A model generated the notes under the pieces. It did not search any database. It was not told the origin of the DNA and worked only from the letters and a program-made list of their open reading frames with translations. DNA of 64,000 bases. It comes from Curtobacterium sp. MCJR17_055 (GTDB taxonomy: Bacteria; Actinomycetota; Actinomycetes; Actinomycetales; Microbacteriaceae). How positions within the stretch are numbered: position 1 is the stretch's first letter; each line of letters begins with the position of its first letter. Position numbers and translations under genes: made by a program. Positions 46,012 through 54,185 of the stretch are shown piece after piece. The stretch lies in NCBI RefSeq assembly GCF_003224335.1, contig NZ_QKLF01000002.1:186001-250000 (forward strand), read 5' to 3'.

Positions 46012-46881
46012 TCAGGCGGTCCGCCACTCCCGCAGGAAGCGCGCACCGGCCTCGTCGTGGATGACGCCCTCCGGCGCGGTCAGCACGGGGTACGGCGTCT
46101 CCGGGACCCCGTCGGCCGGCCGGACGTCGACGTGGGCGACCCGGTGTCCGTTCGCGTGCAGCCAGTCCGCCATCGCGTAGTCACTCCGGGAGTCGCCGAC
46201 CGTCCGCCACTCGAGTGGCAGGGCCCCGTCCTCGGCCAGGAGCTCGAGCGCACGCTCGGCGCCCAGGTCCTTGCCGCTCCGGTCGGACTCGATGTCCGTC
46301 GAGATGATCGTGGGGTCGACGCGCCAGTCCACCGCACCGTGCTCGTCCGGTCGCACGTCGTCGAGTCGACGGGCGCCGAGTCCCCGCCGCTCGAGCGCTG
46401 CCATCGCCTGCGCGTCGAACGCCGGCTGCCGGGCGAGGTAGGCGGCGTTGTCGACCTCGACGAGCTGCTCGATCGAGACCATCGCGCGCTTCGTCTCGTC
46501 GAAGAACACCAAGTCGGCGTACTCGTCCCGGACCAGGTCGCGCATCTCGTCGGCGAAGTCGCGCGGCAGGGCCAGGTCCTCGGCGACGGTGAGCTCACCC
46601 ATGCCGTCCGGGAACTGCGGTCCGATCGAGCACCAGACGGCGCCCTTCTCGCAGATCGCGTGCACGCGACCGCCGGCCGCGAGACCTCCGGCGAGGAGCG
46701 GTCCGACGACCTGCTCACGGATGAAGGCGTCGCTCCGGCCGGTGTTGAACACGACCGGGATGCCCTCCGCGGCGAGCGCGACGAGGTCCTCGATGATGCT
46801 CGGGATCGCGATCGTCCGCGAGAGCGGGCTGGCGATCGGGCCGTCGACGTCGAGCAGGAGTCCGAGGCGGGGTGCGTTCAC
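46012..46881 (-). CDS. HAD-superfamily hydrolase
   Basis: 289 residues from GTG 46881. Motif I is LLLDVDGPIASPLSR (DxD: Asp nucleophile and acid), motif II threonine in VVFNTGRSDA, motif IV in TVGDSRSDYAMADWL. A C2-type cap is suggested by the spacing between motifs II and III (ICEKGAVWCSIGPQF through MVSIEQLVEVDN). This is the layout of Cof/sucrose-phosphatase/trehalose-phosphatase relatives; the phosphate substrate is unknown. It ends about 80 bp before the permease promoter region. No signal peptide. Confidence 0.82.
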   Translation of the reverse strand: MNAPRLGLLLDVDGPIASPLSRTIAIPSIIEDLVALAAEGIPVVFNTGRSDAFIREQVVGPLLAGGLAAGGRVHAICEKGAVWCSIGPQFPDGMGELTVAEDLALPRDFADEMRDLVRDEYADLVFFDETKRAMVSIEQLVEVDNAAYLARQPAFDAQAMAALERRGLGARRLDDVRPDEHGAVDWRVDPTIISTDIESDRSGKDLGAERALELLAEDGALPLEWRTVGDSRSDYAMADWLHANGHRVAHVDVRPADGVPETPYPVLTAPEGVIHDEAGARFLREWRTA

Positions 46882-46951
46882 CCGTCCATCCTGGCGCAGG
46901 ACCGCGCCGTGCAGCGCAGACCGTGCGGCTCCGACCGTCCGGTGCGACTCC

Positions 46952-47008
46952 GGCTGGTCAGTGGTGCTCGGGCTGGTCAGTGTTGCTCGGGCTGGTCAGT
47001 GTTGCTCG
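46952..47008. repeat. Three 19-bp tandem repeats overlapping a stop codon
   Basis: Unit GGCTGGTCAGTGTTGCTCG, three copies (46952, 46971, 46990; the first has one mismatch). The stop codon of the minus-strand hydrolase (46977-46979) is inside the second copy, and a third-copy TCA is in a different frame, so copy-number change would alter its C-terminus. Confidence 0.9.
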
Positions 47009-47819
47009 GGCTGCGTTCGCCGAGGAGGAACGCGTCCACGGCTTCCTTCAGGACGACGGGGTCCGGCACGTGCCCCTGCCCCTCGAGGACCACGGACGTG
47101 GACCCGGGAACGCTCTCGACCACCGCGCGGGCAGCCCCCCGGGCCCACACCGCGCCCGCGGTGCCGGCCGCGACGAGCACGGGGACGCCGATCGCGGCGA
47201 GCACCCGCTCGGGCACGACGAGCCCGCCGAGGACCCGGACGTCGCGACCGAGGACGCCGGCGTCGGCGAGCAGCGCCTTCCAGAGCTTCGGCTTGAGGGG
47301 CACGGCGGACACCTGGAGCATCGGCACCCCGAGGACGCGGGTCAGGTACGCACGCACCGCGGCAGCCCGTCGTCCGCCGGCGATCATCTCGTCCAGGCGG
47401 TCGGCGAACAGGACGTCGTCCGCCCGGGCGTCGGCACTCGCGCGGTAGGGCGGCTCGTAGAGGACGACCCGACCCACCGGGACCCCAGCGGCGACGGCGT
47501 GCAGGACCACGGCGGCCCCCACGCAGATGCCGAGCAGGTCGACCGGTCCGTCGGCGTCGGCCACGACCGCTGCGAGGTCGTCGACCTCGCGCTCGACGGA
47601 CCACGGCCGGGTGTCGCCGCTCTGCCCCCGACCGCGCCGGTCGTACGTGACGACCCGGTAGCGGTCGGAGAACGCCGCGACGACGGCGTCCACGTACGGG
47701 GTGCCCCGGTGGTCGAAGGCGCCGCCGACGAGGACGAGCACGGGTCCCGAACCGCTCGACGAGACCGCGATCTGCGTGCCGTCCGCAGACGTCACCGATC
47801 GTCCGGTGCTGGTCGTCAT
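46977..47819 (-). CDS. Alpha/beta hydrolase with Cys nucleophile motif
   Basis: 280 residues from ATG 47819. Typical alpha/beta-hydrolase layout: DGTQIAVSSSGSGPVLVLVGGAF, VVTYDRRGRGQSGDTRPW, then the nucleophile elbow LLGICVGAAVVLH, an acid near VLVAAGTAGAVW and His in LEGQGHVPDPVV. The elbow reads Gly-x-Cys-x-Gly rather than Gly-x-Ser-x-Gly, as in dienelactone hydrolases, so activity may be thiol-based or altered. No signal peptide. The last residues (SNTDQPEQH) are encoded by 19-bp tandem repeats and are probably variable. Confidence 0.82.
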   Translation of the reverse strand: MTTSTGRSVTSADGTQIAVSSSGSGPVLVLVGGAFDHRGTPYVDAVVAAFSDRYRVVTYDRRGRGQSGDTRPWSVEREVDDLAAVVADADGPVDLLGICVGAAVVLHAVAAGVPVGRVVLYEPPYRASADARADDVLFADRLDEMIAGGRRAAAVRAYLTRVLGVPMLQVSAVPLKPKLWKALLADAGVLGRDVRVLGGLVVPERVLAAIGVPVLVAAGTAGAVWARGAARAVVESVPGSTSVVLEGQGHVPDPVVLKEAVDAFLLGERSPSNTDQPEQH

Positions 47820-48005
47820 GGCGTCCTCGTTCGTCCCCGACGTCGTGTGGTCCGTCCCCGGGCGGATGGCACTGGTCGGTGCCACCCACAGCTCGGGCGA
47901 CGCTGATCTCGGCCCCCGCTGGTCGTGGGCCACGCCGTCGTCGCGAGTCTGACAGGCGGAGCCCCGAGAGTCACCACCCGCGTCCTGGGGGAGCGCTCTG
48001 TGATC

Positions 48006-48068
48006 CCTGTGGACGGCGGCACGTTTCCTGTGGACGACAGCACGGCTCCTGTGGACACCGGTGCCGTC
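48006..48068. repeat. Three 21-bp direct repeats with TCCACAGG cores
   Basis: CCTGTGGAC recurs at 48006, 48027 and 48048, exactly 21 bp apart (two DNA turns). On the minus strand two of the three read xTGTCCACA, one mismatch from the actinobacterial DnaA box TTGTCCACA. They lie between ogt and the alpha/beta hydrolase, in a 258-bp gap without a gene. Confidence 0.75.
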
Positions 48069-48077
48069 AGACGCGGG

Positions 48078-48590
48078 TCAGACCAGCGCGTCGACGCCCA
48101 CGGACTCACGTTCGAGCAGGGCGCGCTTGACGTCGAGTCCCCAGGCGAAGCCGCCGAGGGAGCCGTCCGAGCGCAGGACCCGGTGACACGGGACGAACAG
48201 CGCCGGGGCGTTCCGGGCGCAGACGCTCGCCGCTGCCCGGACGGCATCCGGTCGACCCATCGCGCTCGCGAACGCGGTGTACGTCAGGGTCGACCCGGCC
48301 GGGATGTCCCGCAGCCGCCGCCACCCCTCCGTGAACAGGTCGGTCCCGACCTGGTGGACGGGCACCTGCATGGCGTGGTCGGTCTCCCCCGCGTAGTAGG
48401 CGTCGACGGCATCGGCCGCGGCGACCCGTCCCTCGAGGACCCGCTGAGGCCGGTGTCGCTCGGCGATCCGGGCGAGGACCCGCACGACGTCGGCGGTCCA
48501 CCCCGAGGCGAGGACCCGACCGCGGTCGTCCTCGAGCACGGTGAAGGGTCCGTCGGGGGTGGTCAGGGTGGTGCAGACAGCGTCGGTCAT
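48078..48590 (-). CDS. ogt: Methylated-DNA-[protein]-cysteine S-methyltransferase
   Basis: 170 residues from ATG 48590, overlapping the upstream stop by 4 bp. The active site PCHRV is intact (APALFVPCHRVLRSDGSLGG), with the DNA-binding helix GRPDAVRAAASVCARN and the arginine finger. Known role: one-shot transfer of the methyl group from O6-methylguanine or O4-methylthymine to its cysteine. It is the second gene of an operon with the AdaA-AlkA fusion, as in Mycobacterium tuberculosis (adaA-alkA fused, ogt/adaB downstream). Confidence 0.94.
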   Translation of the reverse strand: MTDAVCTTLTTPDGPFTVLEDDRGRVLASGWTADVVRVLARIAERHRPQRVLEGRVAAADAVDAYYAGETDHAMQVPVHQVGTDLFTEGWRRLRDIPAGSTLTYTAFASAMGRPDAVRAAASVCARNAPALFVPCHRVLRSDGSLGGFAWGLDVKRALLERESVGVDALV

Positions 48591-50203
48591 CGGGGGTCCT
48601 TCCCGGAGGTCGTGGAGGTCGCAGCGGTCCGGTCCATCGCGCGATCGACGATCGGCCGCCAGCAGTGCATCGTCAGGTAGCTCCGCCAGGGGGCCACCCG
48701 TTCCGACCATAGGGAGAGCTCACGCGCCGTCCCGGGCAGCCCGAGTTCCTGTGCACCGTTCCGGACGGCGAGGTCACTGTGGAGGAACAGATCGGGGTGG
48801 TGCCGCACCCGCAGTGCGACGTAGTCGGCGGTCCACGGCCCGATCCCCTTCACGGCGAGCAACCCCGATCGCAGGTCGTCGAGGGACTGGCCGCCGTCGA
48901 CCACGAGCGACCCGTCGGCGAGCGCCGCCGCGACGCGCATGATCGTGTCGACGCGGGCAGCGGGGCCACGGAGGACCTCACGACCACGCTCGGCGACCAC
49001 TGCGGCGCGCGGGAACGTCCGCGCGACGGCCGCACCCGGCACGAGCGCCTCCGGCACGAGCGCCTCCGGCACCGGCGTCCCGAGCGCGGCGACGAGCCGG
49101 GTCTGTGCGGTCCGCGCCGCCGCGACGGACACCTGCTGCCCGATGAGGGTGCGGAACACGACCTCGTGCGGGTCCACCGCCCCGGGCAACCGCATGCCGG
49201 GGACGCGGTCGACCACCGGTGCGAGTGCGGGCACCGCGGCGAGCGCGTCGTCCACCGCCACCGGGTCCGCGTCCAGGTCGAAGAGCGCCCGCACCCGGGC
49301 GACGAGCGTCGGCAGGTCGGACAGGTCGGTCAGGCGCACGAGCAGGTCGAGGCCGACGCGACCCCTGCCTCGCGGTGCCGTCCCACGACGACGGCCGGAC
49401 CGCGACCCGACCCCGTCCTCGGCCGCGGCGGACGCGCGGAACCAGGCCGGGCCTCCCGGCAGGTCCAGCACCCGACCGTAGGACGTGACCCGACCGTCCG
49501 CCCCGGTCCCGACCTGCTCCATGCCGGGGAGCGCGTGCAGTGCATGCCACTCGAGCAGGCCCTGCACGTCGAAGGGCGGCCGGGCCGGCAGGTGCACCCG
49601 CAGTGCCCCGTCGGACCCGGGCGCCGAGCGCCGGTGGGCACGGAGCTCGGTCGGCGTGAGCGCGAAGACCTCGCGCACGGTGTCGTTGAACTGGCGGATG
49701 CTCGTGAACCCGGCGGCGAACGCGACGTCCGCGACGGGCAGGTCGGACCCGGTGAGCAGCGTCCGGGCGGTCTGCGCCCGGTGTGCGCGGCTCAAGGCCT
49801 TCGGGCCGGCGCCGAGCTCCTCGGTCATGATGCGGTTCAGTTGCCGCTCGGAGTACCCGACCCGGCGGGCGAGGCCGGGCACGCCCTCCCGGTCCACGAC
49901 GCCGTCGACCACGAGGCGCATCGCGCGACCCGCGACGTCCTCGCGCAGGTCCCACTCGGGGCTGCCCGGGGTCGCCTCCGGCAGGCACCGGCGGCAGGCG
50001 CGGAACCCGGCGAGGTGCGCGGCGGCGCTCGTCCGGTAGAAGGTCACGCCGGTCGACCGCGGGGTCCTGGCCGGACAGCTGGGTCGGCAGTAGATGCCGG
50101 TGGAGTGCACGGCGGTGACGAACTGCCCGTCGAACCGGGCGTCCCGCGAGGCCGCGATGCGGTACCGCTCGTCGTGCAGCGCTCCGGCTCCGGTCGTCGT
50201 CAT
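48587..50203 (-). CDS. alkA: AdaA-AlkA fusion: alkylation sensor and 3-methyladenine glycosylase
   Basis: 538 residues from ATG 50203. Domain 1 is the Ada N-terminal zinc domain with Cys39, Cys43, Cys70 and Cys73, positions equivalent to E. coli Ada, where the first accepts a methyl from phosphotriesters. Domain 2 (about 85-190) is an AraC-type helix-turn-helix (LARRVGYSERQLNRIMTEEL, FAAGFTSIRQFNDTVREVF). Domain 3 (about 205-535) is AlkA, with the helix-hairpin-helix VKGIGPWTADYVALR and catalytic Asp in FLHSDLAVR. Known role: methylation turns it into an activator of its own operon while the AlkA domain excises alkylated bases. The Arg-rich insert near residues 285-300 is unusual. Confidence 0.93.
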   Translation of the reverse strand: MTTTGAGALHDERYRIAASRDARFDGQFVTAVHSTGIYCRPSCPARTPRSTGVTFYRTSAAAHLAGFRACRRCLPEATPGSPEWDLREDVAGRAMRLVVDGVVDREGVPGLARRVGYSERQLNRIMTEELGAGPKALSRAHRAQTARTLLTGSDLPVADVAFAAGFTSIRQFNDTVREVFALTPTELRAHRRSAPGSDGALRVHLPARPPFDVQGLLEWHALHALPGMEQVGTGADGRVTSYGRVLDLPGGPAWFRASAAAEDGVGSRSGRRRGTAPRGRGRVGLDLLVRLTDLSDLPTLVARVRALFDLDADPVAVDDALAAVPALAPVVDRVPGMRLPGAVDPHEVVFRTLIGQQVSVAAARTAQTRLVAALGTPVPEALVPEALVPGAAVARTFPRAAVVAERGREVLRGPAARVDTIMRVAAALADGSLVVDGGQSLDDLRSGLLAVKGIGPWTADYVALRVRHHPDLFLHSDLAVRNGAQELGLPGTARELSLWSERVAPWRSYLTMHCWRPIVDRAMDRTAATSTTSGKDPR

Positions 50204-50320
50204 GCGGTCAGCCTGACACGGGCCGACGACAGCGGACTGGCGGAGATCGGACATCGCAGCGGGCGGGGGCCGGGGTGACGGGGCGACGGCCGGCCGGGAG
50301 GCACGACTACCGTCGTGCGC

Positions 50321-50887
50321 ATGGGTCCCGGTTCCGACACGGTCGCGTCCGACGCGCTGCCGCATGCCCGCGAGGTCGAGGTCGTGATGCTCCTCGCCTC
50401 CCGGCGGCACCGCTACGAGGGACGTCCGGCCGACGGTTCCGCTCCTCCGCAGCCGGGGGAACGGGAACTCCGGGAACGGATCGACCTGCGGGCCGGACTG
50501 GGCATCGTCGGCGACCGCTACTTCGCGGCCCGGGCGCACGTGCACGCGACCGTGACGGTGATCGGCGTCGAGGGACTCGAGCAGGTCGGCCGCGAGCTCG
50601 GCACGTCGATCGACCCGTCGGCGACCCGGCGGAACGTGTTCCTGCGGGGCGTCGACGTCGAGGCCCTGCACGGCGAGCCGTTCTCGCTCGACACCGGCGA
50701 CGGGCCCGTGCGCTTCCGCGGGTACCGGCCGGCGAACCCGTGCGCGTGGATGGACACGCAGGTGGCACCGGGGGCGTTCCGCGCGATGCGGGGACACGGC
50801 GGGGTGCGGTGTGACCCGGAGTCCGACGGCGTGCTCTCCCTCGGCACGGCGGTGCTCCGCACGGCCCACCCCGTCCCGGACCCCTGA
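50321..50887 (+). CDS. MOSC-domain protein
   Basis: 188 residues from ATG 50321 (GTG 50315 also possible). The MOSC beta-barrel pattern is clear: VVMLLASRRHRYEGRPADGS, ERIDLRAGLGIVGDRYFAAR, TVIGVEGLEQVGRELG, and FRGYRPANPCAWMDTQVAPGA holding the conserved cysteine proposed to carry sulfur. MOSC proteins deliver sulfur to molybdenum enzymes or reduce N-hydroxylated bases; standalone members like this are often linked to base-analogue detoxification (YiiM-like). It is adjacent to the alkylation-repair operon on the opposite strand. Confidence 0.87.
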   Translation: MGPGSDTVASDALPHAREVEVVMLLASRRHRYEGRPADGSAPPQPGERELRERIDLRAGLGIVGDRYFAARAHVHATVTVIGVEGLEQVGRELGTSIDPSATRRNVFLRGVDVEALHGEPFSLDTGDGPVRFRGYRPANPCAWMDTQVAPGAFRAMRGHGGVRCDPESDGVLSLGTAVLRTAHPVPDP

Positions 50888-50929
50888 CCGCGACGAGGCG
50901 GCCGCGACATGCAACGTGGACGGCACCGA

Positions 50930-50947
50930 GCAGCGGAACACCGCTGC
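50930..50947. terminator. Hairpin with AACA loop between convergent MOSC and PfpI genes
   Basis: GCAGCGG-AACA-CCGCTGC, 7-bp perfect stem. The GG-AACA-CC apex is the same as in the 44335 hairpin. Confidence 0.55.
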
Positions 50948-50979
50948 CGGAGACCGCCCACGTCGCGCCCCGGGAGGGG

Positions 50980-51528
50980 TCAGACGAGCGCTGACTCGAT
51001 CGCGTCGACGAAGGCCGGCAGGTCGTCCGGCGTGCGCGAGGTGATCACGGTGCCGTTCGTCGTGTCGACCTGGACCTCCTGATCGACCCACTCGCCGCCG
51101 GCGTTGCGCACGTCGGTCTGCAGCGACGGGAACGACGTGATCGTGCGACCCGGCAGGACTCCGGCCTCGACCAGGGTCCACGGGCCGTGGCAGATCGCCG
51201 CGACCGGCTTGCCCGCGTCGACGAAGGCCTTCACGAGCCCGACCGCGGTGCTGTCCTGGCGGATGGTGTCGGCGTTGATGGTGCCGCCCGGGACGACGAG
51301 CGCATCGTAGTCGCCGGCGGAGACGCCGTCGTAGGTGGTGTCGGTGTCGACGCTCTTGCCCGGGTCCTTGTCGCCGACGAGGGTCTCGATCGAGCCGGAC
51401 TCCTTCGCGGCCACGGTCACGGTGGCTCCACGCTCACGGAGCTGGTCGGTGGGGACGACGATCTCGTCCTGCTCCACGCCGTAGTTCGTCGCGATGACGA
51501 GGATCTTCTTGCCGTCGAGGGCTGCCAT
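50980..51528 (-). CDS. DJ-1/PfpI-family protein (type 1 glutamine amidotransferase fold)
   Basis: 182 residues from ATG 51528 with GAAGGAGTG upstream. The nucleophile elbow PVAAICHGPWTLVEAG holds the Cys, with Glu in NYGVEQDEIVVPTDQL and the following His, the PfpI/YhbO arrangement. YDALVVPGGTINADTIRQ and NAGGEWVDQEVQVDTTNGTV are family hallmarks. Members act as deglycases, chaperones or proteases in stress; which applies is unknown. Confidence 0.92.
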   Translation of the reverse strand: MAALDGKKILVIATNYGVEQDEIVVPTDQLRERGATVTVAAKESGSIETLVGDKDPGKSVDTDTTYDGVSAGDYDALVVPGGTINADTIRQDSTAVGLVKAFVDAGKPVAAICHGPWTLVEAGVLPGRTITSFPSLQTDVRNAGGEWVDQEVQVDTTNGTVITSRTPDDLPAFVDAIESALV

Positions 51529-51750
51529 GGTCACTCCTTCCGCGGACCGGGGTCTCCGGGACCGCGCACACCACGGTCGTCGCCCCGCGCTGGACGCGCT
51601 CGCAGTGCGCAACCGACGCCCAGCGAGGGGTGCGCGGAGCGGACCGGAGCAACGGAGCCGTGCAGTGGTGACTCGTGGAAGTCCGCCGCCTTTGCGGGTA
51701 GTTTGGGGGAAGGCAGAAATTCTCACCGACCCCAAATGGGAAGCAAACTC

Positions 51751-53475
51751 ATGGACGATCTCGACGGCCTCCTCGAGCAGATCCTCGCCGGACGGGCCGA
51801 GGCGAACGACCTCGAGTCCGAGTCCGTTGACTTCAAGCGAGAGCAGAAGTCGCAGCAGGACACGGCGAACGACATGGCTGACGCTGCTGCGTGCTTCGCC
51901 AACGCAAACGGCGGCACTATCGTCCTCGGCGTGGCCGACAGGGGAACCGGCCGAGACGCGTTCCTCGGCACCGCACTCGATCCTCAGTACCTCCGACGAC
52001 GCATATACGACGTGACGAAGCCCTCGCTCGACGTGAGCGTCCGACCGCTCCAGTTCGCGGGCGTACAACTCCTGGTCATCGAAGTCCGCGAAGGTCTGGA
52101 GGTCTACTCATCCCGGCTGAAGATGCCGTCCAAGCGGGTCGGACACCAGTGCGAGCCGATGAGCACTGCCCAAGTGAGTCGCCTCGATGACGACCGTCGC
52201 GGCGGCGACTGGAGCGCGGCGAGTGCTGGGCGCCCCCTCTCCGACGTCGACCGCGACGCCGTCGATGCGCTCCGGTTCTACGTCCGCCGAGCGGCGAACG
52301 AGTCGCTCCTGACGATCTCGGATGCGCCTCTCCAGGATCTCGTCGGAGCCTTGGGACTGCTGCACGAGAGAGGGGACCTGAACAGAGCAGGGGCGATGCT
52401 CCTCTGCGGTCCCGACGACGGGCGCGAGGTGCTGTCGTACCAACACCGGATCTCGGCCGGAGGAGAGACAGACCTCGGACGTCGATGGAACGGGCCGCTC
52501 CTGGTCGCGTACGCCGAACTGATCGCACTCCTGGAAGCACGGATCGGGACGACTCCGGTCAACCTGCGATCTGGTCAGCAGGTGCAGATCGAGGACTACC
52601 CGCTCGCGGCCGTTCGTGAAGCCGTGACGAATGCGCTGATGCACGGAGACCATCGCGACCGTCGGCCGATCCAGGTGGAGCACTCGCCCCAGGCGCTCAC
52701 CGTCATGTCGCCCGGCCCCCTCGTACCCGGGATCTCGCCGGAGAACATCCTCACGCACCCTCCGAAAGCGCGCTTCCCGGCTCTGGCGGACGCACTCCGG
52801 TCGCTGGGGCTGGCCGAGAAGTGGGGACAGGGTGTGGACCGGATGTTCCGCGAGATGATCCGGAGTGGGCGTTCCGTCCCCTTGGTGAGCGTGCGCACGG
52901 GAGACGAGCCGGAGACGATCGTGCAGCTCCTCGGCGGACCCCCGAACACACGGATCACGAAGTTCGTCGCGGACCTTCCGGAGCAGGACCAGAACGACAC
53001 AGACGTCCTGCTCCTCGTCTCCTACCTCACGACGAACAGGACCGTCACGGCGGCCAAACTCGCGCAGGTCGTCCAGCGACAGGTCGATGCCGCTCAGAGC
53101 CTGCTCACCCGGATCGCGAACGACGAGGCGGGGTTCCTGGAGCCGACTGCCGGCACCAAGAACGCGCGTCATCCGACGTACCGGTTCCGTGGAGCGTCGA
53201 TCGCTGCACTCGGTCCGGCGATCACGTACCAAGCGCGGCCCGACACGGACCGCGCGAAGAAGGTCACCGACCACGTGCGCGAGTACGAGACGGTCAACAA
53301 CGCCACGGTGCAACGGATGTTCGACGTCGACGTCTACGCGGCGAGGGACATCCTCCGCGACCTCGTCGATCGGGATGTGCTGACCCGGGTGAGCGAGCAG
53401 CGGCGTGGCCCAGCCGTGAAGTACGGGCCGGGCCCGTCCTTCCCCCAGAAGCAGACCGGCAGGAGGGCGCGCTGA
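51751..53475 (+). CDS. AlbA_2 (Schlafen-type) putative ATP-binding regulator
   Basis: 574 residues from ATG 51751 (GGGAAG eight bases upstream); ATG 51736 adds five residues. N-terminal Schlafen AlbA_2 domain (about 10-125): SESVDFKREQKSQQDTANDM, ADAAACFANANGGTIVLGVA, then VRPLQFAGVQLLVIEV. A HATPase_c_4-like region follows (YPLAAVREAVTNALMHGDHR, with SPENILTHPPKARFPALADA and EKWGQGVDRMFREM). A C-terminal winged-helix region (about 420-570) ends the protein. Such proteins are annotated as divergent-AAA transcription regulators or accompany defence islands. Codons and base composition differ from neighbours (more AT-rich codons such as GCA, AAC, AGA), suggesting acquisition. It ends 3 bp from a convergent gene. 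Confidence 0.85.
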   Translation: MDDLDGLLEQILAGRAEANDLESESVDFKREQKSQQDTANDMADAAACFANANGGTIVLGVADRGTGRDAFLGTALDPQYLRRRIYDVTKPSLDVSVRPLQFAGVQLLVIEVREGLEVYSSRLKMPSKRVGHQCEPMSTAQVSRLDDDRRGGDWSAASAGRPLSDVDRDAVDALRFYVRRAANESLLTISDAPLQDLVGALGLLHERGDLNRAGAMLLCGPDDGREVLSYQHRISAGGETDLGRRWNGPLLVAYAELIALLEARIGTTPVNLRSGQQVQIEDYPLAAVREAVTNALMHGDHRDRRPIQVEHSPQALTVMSPGPLVPGISPENILTHPPKARFPALADALRSLGLAEKWGQGVDRMFREMIRSGRSVPLVSVRTGDEPETIVQLLGGPPNTRITKFVADLPEQDQNDTDVLLLVSYLTTNRTVTAAKLAQVVQRQVDAAQSLLTRIANDEAGFLEPTAGTKNARHPTYRFRGASIAALGPAITYQARPDTDRAKKVTDHVREYETVNNATVQRMFDVDVYAARDILRDLVDRDVLTRVSEQRRGPAVKYGPGPSFPQKQTGRRAR

Positions 53476-53478
53476 TCG

Positions 53479-54132
53479 TCAGCCGCGGATCCGGAATCCG
53501 TCGCCCTCCGGCGTGACCGAGATCCCGTCGTACCCCGTGATGCGCGGGAGGTCGGGGGCCACGTCGGCGGCGAGCACCCCGACGGCGACCGTCGTCGCGC
53601 CGGAGGCGACCGCAGCCTCCAGGCCGGCGGGCGCGTCCTCGAAGGCGAGGCAGTCCGTGGCGGCGAGCCCGAGCAGGGCGGCCCCGCGGAGGTAGCCGTC
53701 CGGGTGCGGCTTGCCGTGCTCGACGTCCGCGGCGGAGACGAACGCGTCCGGGACGGGCACGTCCGCGGCCCGCATCCGGTTCACGGCGAGGTCCCGCGGA
53801 GCGCTGGTGACGAGCGCCACCGGCACACCGGCGTCCTGCAGCCGTCGGACGAAGGCGCCGGCACCGGGGACCTCGACGATGCCGTCGGTGTTCTCGACCT
53901 CGTCGTTCACGAGTTCGAGCGCGACCCGGCGCTGCTCGTCCGGGGACAGGTCGGGCAGGAACCGCCGGATCGTGTCGATCGTCTGACGGCCGTGCGAGAA
54001 GGCGAGGATCGTCTGCGGGTCCAGGTCGTGGTCGGCGCCGAACCGTCCCCAGGCACCCTCGACGATCGCGGTCGAGTCGACGAGCGTCCCGTCCATGTCG
54101 AACAGGACCCCGGACACCACGACGTCGATCAC
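53479..54132 (-). CDS. HAD-superfamily sugar-phosphatase-like protein
   Basis: 217 residues from GTG 54132. HAD motif I DMDGTLVDS, motif II VALVTSAPRD, motif III Lys in EHGKPHPDGYL, motif IV FEDAPAGLEAAV. The alpha-helical cap between motifs I and II (STAIVEGAWGRFGADHDLD, IRRFLPDLSPDEQRR) marks the beta-phosphoglucomutase/sugar-phosphatase group. The GKPHPDGY segment resembles glycerol-3-phosphatase and 2-deoxyglucose-6-phosphatase types. Substrate unknown. It ends 3 bp from the stop of the convergent AlbA_2 gene. Confidence 0.88.
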   Translation of the reverse strand: MIDVVVSGVLFDMDGTLVDSTAIVEGAWGRFGADHDLDPQTILAFSHGRQTIDTIRRFLPDLSPDEQRRVALELVNDEVENTDGIVEVPGAGAFVRRLQDAGVPVALVTSAPRDLAVNRMRAADVPVPDAFVSAADVEHGKPHPDGYLRGAALLGLAATDCLAFEDAPAGLEAAVASGATTVAVGVLAADVAPDLPRITGYDGISVTPEGDGFRIRG

Positions 54133-54185
54133 GTGCCGACCCTACCGCCGGCCGACCCCGGGAGGCCGTGGCGGTCGTGCTGCCG

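Noticed and set aside
47820-48077. A coding repeat (PVDxGT-type) in the plus frame 47925-48680
   Set aside because: The 21-bp repeat gives a pleasing 7-residue pattern, but the same frame then runs antisense through the whole ogt gene.
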